Part shown: in pieces, positions 42,224 through 53,110 of the stretch
Layout of the letters: the number at the start of each line of letters is the position of its first letter
Position numbering within the stretch: the stretch's first letter is position 1
Assembly: GCA_039000515.1 (NCBI GenBank)
Contig: JBCFYV010011164.1
Location: forward strand, 51,127,192-51,191,191
DNA from: Timema cristinae
Taxonomy: Eukaryota > Arthropoda > Insecta > Phasmatodea > Timematidae
Length of the DNA: 64,000 nucleotides
Direction of reading: 5' to 3'
Notes under the pieces: generated by a model
Databases searched by the model: none
What the model was told of the DNA's origin: nothing
Seen by the model: only the letters and a program-made list of their open reading frames with translations
Program-made: the position numbers and the translations under genes

Positions 42224-45200
42224 GTAGGTCTAAGACTTATTAATCTCTTTTATTAAGACTTATTATATTCTGATATCACAGATTTTAGTTAGTAGATAAA
42301 GCTTAATTGTTAGTAGCTATTTCTTTCTCATCAGGAATGCAATAAAATATATTTTATTATTAATAAACTCACATAACCTGAGAATAAACAATATTTAACA
42401 TTAATGCCAGAATATTGTGTATTAGTACTAACTTTAATTTATATAAATAGGGTAGGCTCCATACATGTATTTTATATAGGCTATGAGTAAGATATATAGA
42501 GGTACCTGGTGCTTAACTTAGTTTGACATAGGCTATATTTTGTGAACTAAAATATGATTTACTTGAGTTATTGAGTCTGTACCTACTACATTTATAGTAT
42601 TTTTAAAATTTGATTTTAGGATTCTGTGAAGAACCTTCAGAGAAGAATTCTATTCTCAATCCTTACGGGCCATTAATTGAGCCTGAAAGTGGTAAGTACC
42701 ATTTTATGCCTAATATAATCCCAACTTATGTTTGATATTAATTTGGCTGGAATTTGATGGCAGGTCGTAACAAATATGTTCAATTTTTACCAGTACTAGT
42801 CACTTTGGTGAGTTTGGATTTGAATTGTTATTATAACTTTTTTTAATAATCTCTAATTTAGTATCATTGCCTATGCCTAATTTTTGGGAGTGTTTAAATG
42901 GTATTATAAATTTAGTGACTCTGGTTATGCTAGAAGAAGGAAAAAGTAATCTAAAAGGGATATTGGGTTAAAAACCCAAATCACTGACGATTAGTGTCAT
43001 TAGTAACAAACTACGGTTCAAGCGTTCAAGCATTCAAAGTTGTAAAGTTGTGGAACGTTGCTGGGACCAAGATGCAGCGAGTGCTATTTCTAATTGTAGT
43101 CTAATTAATTAATAATAAGATAATAAGCAAATGTATCAAAATGGCTGATGTTTCATTTTGACGGATGGAATAAACCGAGCCTGTAGGTAGTGTTTCCTAA
43201 ATGAAAAAATCATTTCTCAAAAGAAATTGTTTGAGTGCTTGACCCCAGACTACATATATTTTTGAAATAAAGTGGTATAATTCCCCTGCATTTTGTCATG
43301 TATGCAAATATGGGGATAGTACACATTAGGTAGAGCTTTTTTTTCCAAACCAACATATTATAAGTTGTTTTGTGTATCTCTTAAGGGTCTCGGCTTATCT
43401 AGGTTACCATGTACATGATACTAAGCAGCATTTTTTTAAAATCTTTATAAAAATGCAGAATTCATCTGCATTGACCACACATTCCTTTCACGAAGCAAAC
43501 CCAACTCTTGTAAATGAATAACTATTGTTATTTTGTATTGTATAAAAAGTTTTAAACATCTTATAATGCATTAACAAAAAGTAGACTTTCAAATAGTTTA
43601 GGCATATATTGTAACCAAACAAAGAAACTGACCTAATTTTTATATAGTGTAGATGAGGTGTACTTTAGCAGCCATCACTTGTATTTTAAAGATGATCTCA
43701 CATGTGATAAGTTCTTGTTTCATTCTTGTGTCATTTGAATGTTCTTTTAGGAACTACACTTTTGAAAGAAAAACCTGAATTTGAGTCATCATCATCATCA
43801 TCCCAAATCTCGGTTCCAGTTGCACAATCTGATTCTCTGGATATGAGCTGTGAAGTTTCCAACACATTTGGTAATCATAGTTATATAAATCAAGAACAAG
43901 CTGAACAGCTGTTTTGTAATCTAAAGGATTACAGCATTTTACAGAAAACACTTTCAAGTTGGCATTTTTTCTTGATTTGCCATAATTGAATTAAAAAAAT
44001 CTTCTTTTTTTTTTTTTTTTTTTTTTTGCAAACATGTGATCTGACCTTTAATTTGACACACACTTAAAGTAGCATACAATTTTCCAGTCTATATATAAAA
44101 AAAAAGCATTCACAAAAATTGAAAAACATAGGTTCACAACATGACACCATACTTTAAAATAAGAAAAGTCTTAATGGTTTAAAAGAGTTTATTTTGGTTG
44201 CTCTTCCTAACAGGTCCTAATTAAATCATAAAATTAAAATATCAGTGAAAATTAGGCCTAACTAATAGTTACTAAATGAGAGAAATTGTCACTTTTATTG
44301 AAGTTACTATACTAGTGCATAAAATGTTTCTTTGTCATTATTACATATGAGTGAATAATATATAACATCTACACATGCTAGTAGGCTCTATGACAGTCAC
44401 TACAAGGTGGTTTGTATTCATTCACAGGACTTGTGACCAACAAAAGTCAACAGAGTGGAGAGCTTCCTACTTCAACAAGTATTGAACCAACTGGTGGCCC
44501 TTCAACTTCATTTTCATTATGTGATGCAACGGCAACCTGTGATCCCACTGGTGAGTCAAGTACATATAACAGTTTAAACTAGGTCGTAGCAGTGGAGGCA
44601 GTTGTAGTGTGCTAAGGGGCTGAACCAACCCTCCCACACAGTCATTTTAAATAAATAATTCAAACAACACCTAATTATCTCGTATATATCCTAATTATCT
44701 CACATATATACATTCAATAGCCTAAGCTATTGGGTGATTAGGAGGGTTTGAAACCACACAAGTATCATATTCTGAAAATTGAAAAATGACACTTGGACAC
44801 GTGAATCAAATCCGGGACTTCTGGCTTAGTACGTCAATGCTCTACCACTGAGCTATCCAGGATTCATCCTGTGCTCAGGGTCATTCTTCACTCATATTTT
44901 AAGGCAATGAGTCTGTGTTGGACAAGCATTGGCGTACTAAGCCAGAGGTCCCGAGTTTGATTCCCATGTCCAAGTGTCATTTTTAAAATTTTTCAAAATG
45001 CGATAATATATATTCCTTAGATAATGTTGTTTTTAGCACCACATCTTACTTCCCATTTTGCTTATTTACTTAAGTACTAATTACACTAATGGGTTAAGGA
45101 TGTGAAAGGATGTGCTTGGAAGGAAAGTAGAAAATCATTTTAGAAAAAACCACCCTCAGTTCACCCGAACGAGATTCAAACCTCGCTCTCTCCGCCCTTG

Positions 45201-47670
45201 GCAGTAAAGTCCAACACAAGACTAACACGTTAGACTACTACTTCACCAAGGCGGATCCTCAGATAATTCAATAATACATTAACTTGTGACAACTTATTCA
45301 CTTCATTGCAATATTTTTGATAGTTTTACATTGAGATATATCATTTTATTGTTTTAGGCTCAAGAAATGTTCCTGAAGGCATTTTACGAGCTGTGAACAC
45401 AACACGACAAAATCAGCTGACACCGAAAGCTAGGCATATGTACAAGGCAGCTTTGAGACTTAAGCGGCAAGCTTCCATTTTGAAGAAGAAAAACTCTTCT
45501 TTTCGAAAGCGTCTTCGAGTGGCAGAAGAAATGTCAAATCTAGATCATTTCCAGGAATGGGGTAAGGATGTTGACAATGTGACACATAAATTTTTAATAT
45601 CACAATTAAGAAACAAACCTTTCAAGGCAAAGGGCAGACGTTTCACTTTAGATGACAAGATTTTAGCTCTTTCTCTCTTTAAGCAAAGTGGGAAAGGCTA
45701 CAGACTCTTATCTAAAGTATTCGCTCTGCCATCTCGAAGGACAATGATGAGATTGTTGAGTAAGGTTCCGTTCAGTCCTGGCTTAAACACCAAGATCATG
45801 AATAATTTAAGGCAAAGAGTTTCTAAATTATCAGAAATTGACAAATATTGCAGCCTTATCTTTGACGAGATGGCGATTGAGCCACATCTAAAGTATTCTG
45901 TCAGTGCAGACAAGATTACTGGGTTTGAAGACTTTGGTGGGAACGACTCAAAGTCTGTTTTTGCAGACCATGCAATTGTGTTCATGGTGCGAGGATTGAG
46001 GCGAAAGTGGAAGCAACCTGTTGCTTACATGTTTTGTGAAAACACAACAAAAACTTTTAAACTTGTGAGTATCATTAAAGAGGTGATACGTAGTGTTCGT
46101 GCCACAGGCCTTAATGTTGTGGCAACTATTTGTGACCAAGGTTCTTCTAACCAAGCAGCCATCAATGCTCTGCTAGAAGAAACAAGAATTACATGTCTCA
46201 GGGATGGTGAGGAACACCGATATGTAGGCTTTTTAGTTGATAAAGAAGAAATAATACCTCTTTATGATCCACCTCACTTACTAAAAGGTGTTCGTAATAA
46301 TTTGTTAACAAAGGATGCACAATTTATTTGGAAAAGTGGCCGACAAATTGCTTCATGGCTGCATGTTAGGCAATTTTATGACCTAGATTATGGCGATGAA
46401 GACATACGTATGTGTCCTAAGCTAACAGATGAACATGTAATTCCAGAAAAAATCAAAAAGATGAAAGTAAGTTGTTGTGCACAAGTTTTTAGCCAAAGGC
46501 TTTCATCCTTGATGAGAAGAATTGCAATAGATGGAAGATATTCAATTGAATTGGAATTAGGTGCTGCCGACACTGCTGACTTTTTATTGTTTATGGATAA
46601 ATTGTTTGACAGTGTAAACGGGAGTGCCATCTACCCTCAAAGTGGAAAACCCCTTCGTTGTGCTGTATCTCACTCTTCAATACATGTAGATTTTTGGAAT
46701 GAAGCTATAAAGGTTCTTGCCAGTATAAAATTCATTGACAGCAAGGGAAACCAAACTGTTCCCCCATCGATAAAAAATTGGATTTCAACCCTTCATGGTT
46801 TCAAATACTTATGGGAAAATTTACATGAATCAGGATTTAAATTTCTTTGTCCAAGAAATTTAAATCAAGATCCTGTAGAAAACTTTTTCTGTTGCATTAG
46901 AAGCCAGGGAGTTCGTAATAACAATCCTTCTTGCTTTTCCTTCGCAGCTTCTTTTAAATCTCTCGTATTGAACAACTTTATGTCTTCACATTCTGTTGGT
47001 GCTAATTGCGAGAAAGATGAAACCGAGGGTGCATTAGCCACACTACGAGACTTGATAGAAGAAGATTATGATGAATCTGATCTTATCTTGACAATCCCTG
47101 AGAAACTTCCTACTATGGCACACGAAAAAAACTATTGAAAGACCTGGCCCAACTAACAAGGCATTCATTGCATCAGCAGTGCAGGCATACATAGCTGGCT
47201 ATCTAATTAAACAGATCTCCAAAATAACCAAAGGCTGCACAGTATGCCACAAAGAGTTGGCAACAACTGAGGAGAGGTCAGAACACACATTCATATCTGC
47301 TAGGTCATACTCTTCCAAACGATTGCGCTACCCAAACACTCAGTTTTCGACAACACTTTCAAAAGTGATAGAAATAGTAAGCAAAGACTTGCCTTATGTA
47401 TGTCACAGAAAGGGAGTTGCAAGACTAATTTCTGATAAAATTTATAATTTGGTTGATATGACTTTCATGAAATGTAACAAGCACAATTTGAGAAATGTGT
47501 TCGTGACTTGTTCACTGAGGTTGATCATCCATACCTGGTGCAACAACATAAACAAAATTTTATCGGGAAAAGATGTTGTTCGTCTTCGTTCAAGTGGGAT
47601 ATCCTTCATTGATCCAATCAAGAGTTTGGCCTACAAGAAATACTTAAAACATAGGCAACGAAAAATGTAA
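41971..47670 (+). CDS. P-element/THAP9-type transposase, nearly intact, 5 exons
   Basis: Enzyme of the P superfamily: the THAP finger binds the element ends and an RNase H-like core cuts and joins DNA, with GTP as cofactor in known members. Exons 41971-42223, 42620-42691, 43751-43870, 44428-44550 and 45358-47138, every intron phase 1 and splitting a Gly codon. Order: THAP domain 1-84 (C-x4-C CCVPGC, C-x2-H CESHF, LPALHLP); Ser/Thr-rich linker; basic coiled coil about 205-245; HTH-like FTLDDKILALSLF; core with Asp in IFDEM (codon 45864), Asp in ICDQGS (46134), DPPHLLKGVRN (46266) and Glu in NQDPVENFF (46878). A stop at 47136 interrupts; after a one-base shift in the A-run 47125-47131 the C-terminal domain follows (AYIAGYLIKQ, C-x2-C TVCHKEL) to 47670. 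Joined length is about 960 residues, near the THAP9 size. The one-base lesion could be mutation or sequencing error. It could be a recent transposon or a host gene derived from one. Confidence 0.88.
42620..42691 (+). CDS. P-type transposase exon 2
   Basis: 72 bp; acceptor TTGATTTTAG, donor GTAAGT; encodes (G)FCEEPSEKNSILNPYGPL then IEPES(G). Length divisible by 3 with phase 1 at both ends, so skipping would keep the frame. Confidence 0.75.
43751..43870 (+). CDS. P-type transposase exon 3
   Basis: 120 bp; acceptor GTTCTTTTAG; encodes TTLLKEKPEFE, a Ser run from an ATC/TCA microsatellite, and DMSCEVSNTF; donor GTAATC. Reading on without splicing meets a stop at 43989. The donor is chosen because it gives phase 1 like the other introns. 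Confidence 0.7.
44428..44550 (+). CDS. P-type transposase exon 4
   Basis: 123 bp; acceptor CATTCACAG, donor GTGAGT; Ser/Thr/Pro-rich linker LVTNKSQQSGELPTSTSIEP and onward. Phase 1 at both ends. Confidence 0.75.
44787..44995. repeat. Inverted pair of SINE family D fragments
   Basis: 44787-44870 on the - strand reads GGATAGCTCAGTGGTAGAGC followed by ATTGACGTACTAAGCCAGAA and a B-box-like GGATTTGATTCACGTGTCC; 44915-44995 on the + strand reads GACAAGCATTGGCGTACTAA then GCCAGAGGTCCCGAGTTTGA. Together they form a hairpin-capable inverted repeat within the transposase's fourth intron. Confidence 0.65.
45026..45255 (-). mobile_element. SINE family A in a P-type transposase intron
   Basis: Full length, moderately diverged. 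Flanks TCCTTAGATAAT (45014-45025) and TCCTCAGATAAT (45256-45267) form a 12-bp target duplication with one mismatch. It lies in the intron 44551-45357, about 100 bp before the main exon. Confidence 0.85.
45358..47138 (+). CDS. P-type transposase exon 5 (catalytic core, up to the frameshift)
   Basis: Acceptor TATTGTTTTAG. 592 codons starting SRNVPEGILRAVNTTRQNQL; coiled coil KAALRLKRQASILKKKNS; catalytic residues as listed under the gene; ends HEKNY then TGA. The open frame is intact for 1.78 kb, much longer than any decayed element nearby. Confidence 0.92.
47122..47670 (+). CDS. P-type transposase C-terminal domain, displaced by one base
   Basis: Reading from 47122 gives TKKTIERPGPTNKAFIASAV then QAYIAGYLIKQISK, the conserved P/THAP9 C-terminal YIAGY segment with C-x2-C (TVCHKEL), to a stop at 47668-47670. 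It is +1 relative to the upstream frame. Seven A bases (47125-47131) at the junction are the likely site: six would give one continuous frame. Confidence 0.82.
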   Translation, partial: TKKTIERPGPTNKAFIASAVQAYIAGYLIKQISKITKGCTVCHKELATTEERSEHTFISARSYSSKRLRYPNTQFSTTLSKVIEIVSKDLPYVCHRKGVARLISDKIYNLVDMTFMKCNKHNLRNVFVTCSLRLIIHTWCNNINKILSGKDVVRLRSSGISFIDPIKSLAYKKYLKHRQRKM

Positions 47671-49338
47671 AGGTGTTTTACAAATTGTAGGCTACACATT
47701 GTCTATAGACACAAAAAACTATTGATTATGACCTATTTGATTGTACACAGCTTGTGTGTTCAGAACTAGTGTGTCCAAACAAAACACGACCAAAATATCT
47801 TATGCGTGGCTATTTACAAAAAAAAAGAAAAGAACACATTTTATATGCTCAGAACAAACTGGTGCTTGAATAAACAATGTCTAAATGACTATTGATTATG
47901 AATGACCTATATGAGTGTAGAGTCCGTTCATGATAGGTTTTTACCTGAATGACAGTTCGAAAATCATATGTTTAGGTTTTGGGTTGCCAACACATGTAAA
48001 ATATCATTGTTTTGTTATAAATGTAAAGATCTTTAATTACCTGTTATATATTACATTTAAAATAACTTAAACTAAAGTTTTCTCATACTATTTTATTATT
48101 TTTATCCAATTCGAAACAATTTTTTAACATAATTAAAAGTATTTATTCTTCGTTTTGGAATGTTATTGGATATGTACAATATAGTGCACACATTACCTTT
48201 TAATACAGGCATTGTATTTCTTGTAAAAGAGAAAATATTTGTAATTTTTTTTAAATATATTATAAATTATGTTATGATTATTTTTTCGTATTTCTAAATA
48301 TTTAACTGAATAAAATATTTTCATCAACTGCGTGGGTGCATAGTTGTAAAAAACTTGTTTACCGCCATGTTCGACCACATAGTTTAAATTTGTTGGTATC
48401 CATTTTGAAGCTATGTTTGTTAGAAGTTTTTGTAAATGTGGTGTGAATATTAATATTTTTAAGTGGGATAAAAGGCTAAATGAATAAGCTTTGTGCCTGA
48501 CCTCAAATAAATATATAAATAATATTGGCCTAAATTACTGTGGTTAACTATCACATTAATATAAACCATCTGTTTTCATTTCAGTCATTCAAAGTGATAG
48601 ATATCAGCTGTTGGCGTAGTGATATATTAAGGACTACTTCTAGTAACATTTTGAGCTGTCATCCAAGTAAACTAAGGTCGAGAATAAAACAACTTGTATA
48701 TTAAGAACTAGTGTGTCTAAGCAAAACACAACCAAAATATCTGATGCTTATTTTTGTATATATTATTTGTTGTGGCTATTTACATAAAAAAAGAACACAT
48801 TTTATATGCTCAGAACAAATTGGTGCTTGAATTAATTTAATATGATTTTTATGTAATACAATGTCAAAAAAGTATGAATATGACCTGTATGAGGTACACA
48901 ACTGGTGTGTTCGGAAATAGTGTGTACAAACAAAATATCTCATTCTTGTATATTATAATTATATATTATTTGTTGTATTTACATCCATTTTTTTTAAATT
49001 GTGTGCATCATTTATATAGTCTAAAAACTTATTTTTTGACAAAATTGGAGTTCGATTTCATGCAAGATTTTGAATCAATAACATATTTTCTTAGATCATA
49101 GCAATAATGTCAACCAATGTAACTGATTTTAATACTGCATCAAATATTTATGCTATTGGTACATATATGTTTTGCAAAAAAAATAGCTGTATGTGATTGC
49201 AATATATTATAATCTAGGGTTGTGCGAAGTCACTATTTAAATGTGAAGTCGAAGAGAAGTTTGAAATATGCGAAGAAAAGTCAAATTCAAAGATAAAGTT
49301 TATGTTTTTGCTCATAATAAAACTTTTAATTTTTTAAT
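47671..49338. repeat. 3' flank of the P-type gene with imperfect direct repeats
   Basis: A block containing GAACTAGTGTGTCCAAACAA, AACACGACCAAAATATCTTA and CACATTTTATATGCTCAGAA (about 47723-47895) recurs at 48700-48850 and in part at 48885-48985. The block order is conserved, with an extra insert (TATATATTATTTGTTG) in the second copy. This may be repeated 3'-untranslated or subterminal sequence of the P-type element. Confidence 0.7.
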
Positions 49339-49630
49339 GGTGACCTGGTGGTCTAGCGGTGAGGCATTGAACTTGGGCGCTGAGGGTCCGGGGTTCAATC
49401 ATCTTTCTCCAGCACAGATTTATCTAATTGCCAAAGTCTTCCTTCACCTCTAACATAACTTGTATTAATCACAACTTGTGAATGTGGGGAATGCCAGGCC
49501 TCCACCGTGGTTCAGATCCCACGTTAAACTTTAGGTCCTCCATTTCATCACAATCACCCTACAATTACACATTAGCATAAGTGCGTATAACCCGAACGGG
49601 TAGTAAGACATGGTGCTAATAACAATAATT
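49339..49630 (+). mobile_element. SINE family B, full length
   Basis: GGTGACCTGGTGGTCTAGCG head, GGGGTTCAATCATC B box, GAATGTGGGGAATGCCAGGC, CCACCGTGGTTCAGATCCCA, tail AACCCGAACGGGTAGTAAGA then CATGGTGCTAATAA repeats. Confidence 0.85.
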
Positions 49631-49689
49631 ATTATATTAATTTTAATTTTCTATTTGGTACATTTAGGCATACTAAAAGATTTTAGCTA

Positions 49690-49780
49690 AAATATCAGAA
49701 TGAAGGAAGAGGAAGATGGAGGCATTTTACTAAACTGACCCAGCTGCAGGCAGAAAGCAGTTAATGATGATGATTAGGAT
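49690..49780 (+). mobile_element. LINE 3'-end fragment (TGATGA tail)
   Basis: GAAGAGGAAGATGGAGGCAT then TTTACTAAACTGACCCAGCT and GAAAGCAGTTAATGATGATG: same terminus as 8040 and 59125. Confidence 0.5.
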
Positions 49781-51550
49781 CAGAATATAGCTATGCTTAT
49801 GTTATAGATGTCATTAATCACTCACTGGTGTAAAAAAAACTGTTTATTAGCTTTTAAAAAAATACATGTTAAAATATGTCATATTTATTAAGAGATTTCA
49901 AATCTGGGCATAATATACTGAAGTTTTCTTAGTCCTTCGAAATGTTTCGAAGATGTGAAGGTTATGAGTGTCAAAGCAAATAAGATTTAACCTTTGACTT
50001 CAACTTTGACATTTCAAAGCTTTGAACATCCTATTATAATTTACTTTCTTACTCTGTGTCTATGACAATAGGACATTAGATTTATTTGAATACACAACAA
50101 CCCTTCCTTCACCTCTGACAGAGTGTGCTTTTCACACTTTTCGAAAGTAAAGAATATCAAGTCCCCACCTGTAATTATTATGATATTCTTCAGAGCTTCC
50201 AACTTCCTAAATATATTCTCTCTTCGGCCTAAAGCTCTCAGGGGACGTACAGCTATGCCCTTGCACAGGAAAAATATGTTCAATTTTAGAAAATATCTTA
50301 TTTTTTTTACATAGTGTAACAAGCTGCCGACTATTGTATGGTTCTTATTCTAGCTAGAACTTGCATCAGAAAATATTTTCATTGGGTGAGGCTTATTTGG
50401 ATCATCTTAATATCTTAATTCAAAGACCAACAAAAATCCATGAGTGCCAACAAACTTTGTTAGAACCCCTTGCAGACTGATTTTTAGTTCAAGTGTGTGT
50501 GTGTGTGTATATATATATATGCAAATTCTCTTTAAATTGATCACCCCCATGCATGATGGATAATAAACTTCACTGGCAGTTTGGGAAGAGGTTTATTTTA
50601 TTGCATGTCAAAAGAAATATTGAGAATGCCATCAGTTTTTTAGGAACATCAATCGAGCTTTTTATAGAACTTTTCATATCATCACAGAAAGAACAAATGT
50701 CCCTTCGTGGGTCACCAAAAGACAAGTTGAATCAAAGCTAGAAGAGTTTGCCCAGAGTCATTAATTGAAATTAGCTTTTAAAGATTTAATACAGGTAGCC
50801 TCTTAAGCTTTTACCACACTCATAGTAGCAAATAAAATTTAAAATAGAAACTGAGATATTAATTTTCTGGGATCACTTCTGTGTTCAGCTTTAAAATATA
50901 TATACATAAAGCATTAAGTCTAGTGTGCCCAACCAGAGTAATAGATGAGAAAGATTTTGCTCAAACATGAACAATAGGACCATTAGCCTTGCAAACAAAG
51001 TATAATACAGCATTCCATGATCTTGTATTCTCATTTATAGGTCCTCTTGTTAAATTTTTTTTAAAATTAATGTGTTTTTTTCAAAGAAGTTATCGGTGTC
51101 AGAACTATCCAAATCCACTGCATTACACCCATTACTGTGTGTGTGTGGACAGTCTATTTTTGGCTTACCCTTTGCTGACAAAATGTCCCTGGCATTTAAG
51201 CAGACATTTTTCTCCCCAAGTCTTCGTTTTTGGTTCTTTCATGTCCTCTGCTTGTCTCATGTAGAGGCTGACTAAGCTCTTCCGAAAGTACAGAGTCATT
51301 AATAGCATCACTAATTTAAGCATTCAAGCAATTAAGCAATAAAGTCACCGTATAACAAAGAGGTAGCAATAGAATGTACTGTTACTTTCTGAGCTGCCAA
51401 AAGGAAACACTAATTGCAGCATCTAGCGCCTGATACTAGAACTCTGAATGATGGCTGGACTTTAGTTTGAAATGTTTAAATACTAAAAGGATATTGAATA
51501 GTCTCAATATTGATTGCAGCAATGCATTCCAAACGACACTTAGTCATAGA
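49781..51550. other. AT-rich intergenic sequence with a possible protein fragment
   Basis: On the - strand near 51060-51230 a short frame reads CLNARDILSAKGKPKIDCPH then THSNGCNAVDLDSSDTDN; it looks protein-like but I do not recognise it. A GT then AT dinucleotide run lies at 50493-50520. No gene can be supported. Confidence 0.3.
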
Positions 51551-51809
51551 CCACCGTGGCGGCACCATACAAACTGCTCGACAAGTTATAAAAAAATATT
51601 TGGAAGGCTGGGTGGGTCAAGTGGCCGACACGACTTGGACCAACTGATAGACAAGCTCAGGTATAGGAGTACAAAGTGATAGACAACCAAGCGATCGACA
51701 CGAGAGGACCAACTGCTCGACAAACTTTGACATCATCCAGTTAAGAGTGGCTAAGTGAGAGAATAGTTAATTCAATACACGCTTGTCTTTGTTTACACTC
51801 AAATAATTC

Positions 51810-51829
51810 CCCCCCCCCCCCCCCCCCAC
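51810..51829. repeat. Poly-C tract
   Basis: About 17 consecutive C bases in AT-rich DNA. Confidence 0.9.
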
Positions 51830-51986
51830 CCCATCAGCTTAACTCGCACTACTTGACATATTTTTGTAGGGTTTGCTAAAGTAAGAATGTAGGTGAAAAT
51901 AACTCGAAATAATGATAACCTTATAAAAGAATATCACGAATTGAATTGTTTTCTAACAGATCTAAAGATTTTGCTTAAAATGTATA

Positions 51987-52145
51987 TGTAGGTATTGTTT
52001 GCCTAAATAACACTGTATGCTAGGTCTAAGTATTGTCTGACCTCCTAAATAACACTGTTTGCAAGGTGTAGGTATTGTTTGACCTTCTAAATAACACTGC
52101 ATGCTAGGTGTAGGTATTGTTTTACCTCCTAAATATCGCTGTTTG
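51987..52145. repeat. About 42-bp tandem repeat, 4 copies
   Basis: Unit GTAGGTATTGTTTGACCTCC followed by TAAATAACACTGTTTGCTAGGT; starts near 51991, 52029, 52071 and 52113. Confidence 0.85.
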
Positions 52146-52336
52146 TCACACGGTCTAGTAAGGTTTTAGAGTAGCTTGAATAAGAGTAATCATTCCGACT
52201 GAGTGGTTTGGGCTGATAGTTAACACCCTTGTGATTTTTACATCTAACTTTTACACTAATGCAGGATTATTTCATCTTAACCTAGCTTATTCTAACCCAT
52301 TAATAAACCTGGTGCTAACGCAACATCAACCAAATG

Positions 52337-52535
52337 TTCTTAGCTTCGATGGTTGATGGTCTAAGGTGTCATTCTCAAAATAAACTGGACTGTCAATGAC
52401 TGGGATATTAGGCTTCAAATCCAGCCGAGTGTATGGAGGGTGATATTTTATTAATGGTTTACATTCTCCCTACATGTAAATGAGAGTACACATCTTCTAG
52501 TAACAACATTTATTCTTTAATCCATTAGTGCAATT
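52337..52535 (+). mobile_element. SINE family A relic
   Basis: GATGGTTGATGGTCTAAGGT head, GGCTTCAAATCCAGCC B box, TTACATTCTCCCTACATGTA body, and ATTAGTGCAATTAG near the tail. It faces the next SINE tail to tail. Confidence 0.6.
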
Positions 52536-52539
52536 AGAT

Positions 52540-52735
52540 TTTTTTGTAGCACTGTGTCTTACCACCTGTTTGGATTATACGCTTATTTACTAATTACGTT
52601 AATGTGTTGAGAATGAGAAAGATTAAATTTATATATAGTGCACCTGATTTTGCATGGTGGCAGAGTGGAAAACCTTTTAAGAAAAATCACCCTCACTGTA
52701 CCTGACGGAATCGAACCCTGATCATAAGCTACCAA
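52540..52735 (-). mobile_element. SINE family A relic, opposite orientation
   Basis: GTAGCACTGTGTCTTACCAC tail, TTACTAATTACGTTAATGTG, AGAGTGGAAAACCTTTTAAG, and TGACGGAATCGAACCCTGAT B-box region, all in reverse. Adjacent to the + copy, forming an inverted pair. Confidence 0.7.
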
Positions 52736-53110
52736 CTTAGTTTCTGGCAGTTGCTCTTTTATATAAGATTTTATTTCATCTTGTTAGTTCTTAAAGTATG
52801 ATTTAACCATTTATAACAAAACGTTTGTCTCCTTTCCTCAGATCCGATAACTCGTTTCATTCAGAGAAACATTATTTATTTTCAGATATCATATTGTATG
52901 TATCAAAATCTATTATTTATTCGAAATGATAACTAAACTAGTGTTAGAAAATATGTTTTGAAGAGTGCAATGTGTAAGTAAATTATTAAAATTAAAAACA
53001 CTTGGTCCATGTCGTTTCTTCGTGTCTAGCAGTTTGCTGTCTACCACTTGGTCCTCTCGTGTCGACCACTTTGTTGTATATCACTTTGCCTGCTCCCCAC
53101 CGTGGCTACT

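Larger units (their letters stand above)
51551..53110. mobile_element. Unclassified element bounded by subrepeat-rich inverted repeats
   Basis: CAAAGTGATAGACAACCAAG through ACACGAGAGGACCAACTGCT (51672-51725) has an inverted counterpart around 53020-53090 (CAAAGTGATATACAACAAAG on the - strand), and both outer edges contain CACSGTGG (51551 and 53096-53103). The arms are built of short repeats of the type ACCAA-x-TG-x-x-x-GACAA. The interior holds a 42-bp repeat, two SINEs and no gene. I cannot name the family. Confidence 0.5.

Noticed and set aside
47121..47138. Possible programmed -1 frameshift at A AAA AAC in the transposase
   Set aside because: The heptamer is in register for -1 slippage, but the C-terminal domain is in the +1 frame; the -1 frame soon meets a stop. 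A one-base excess in the A-run explains it better.
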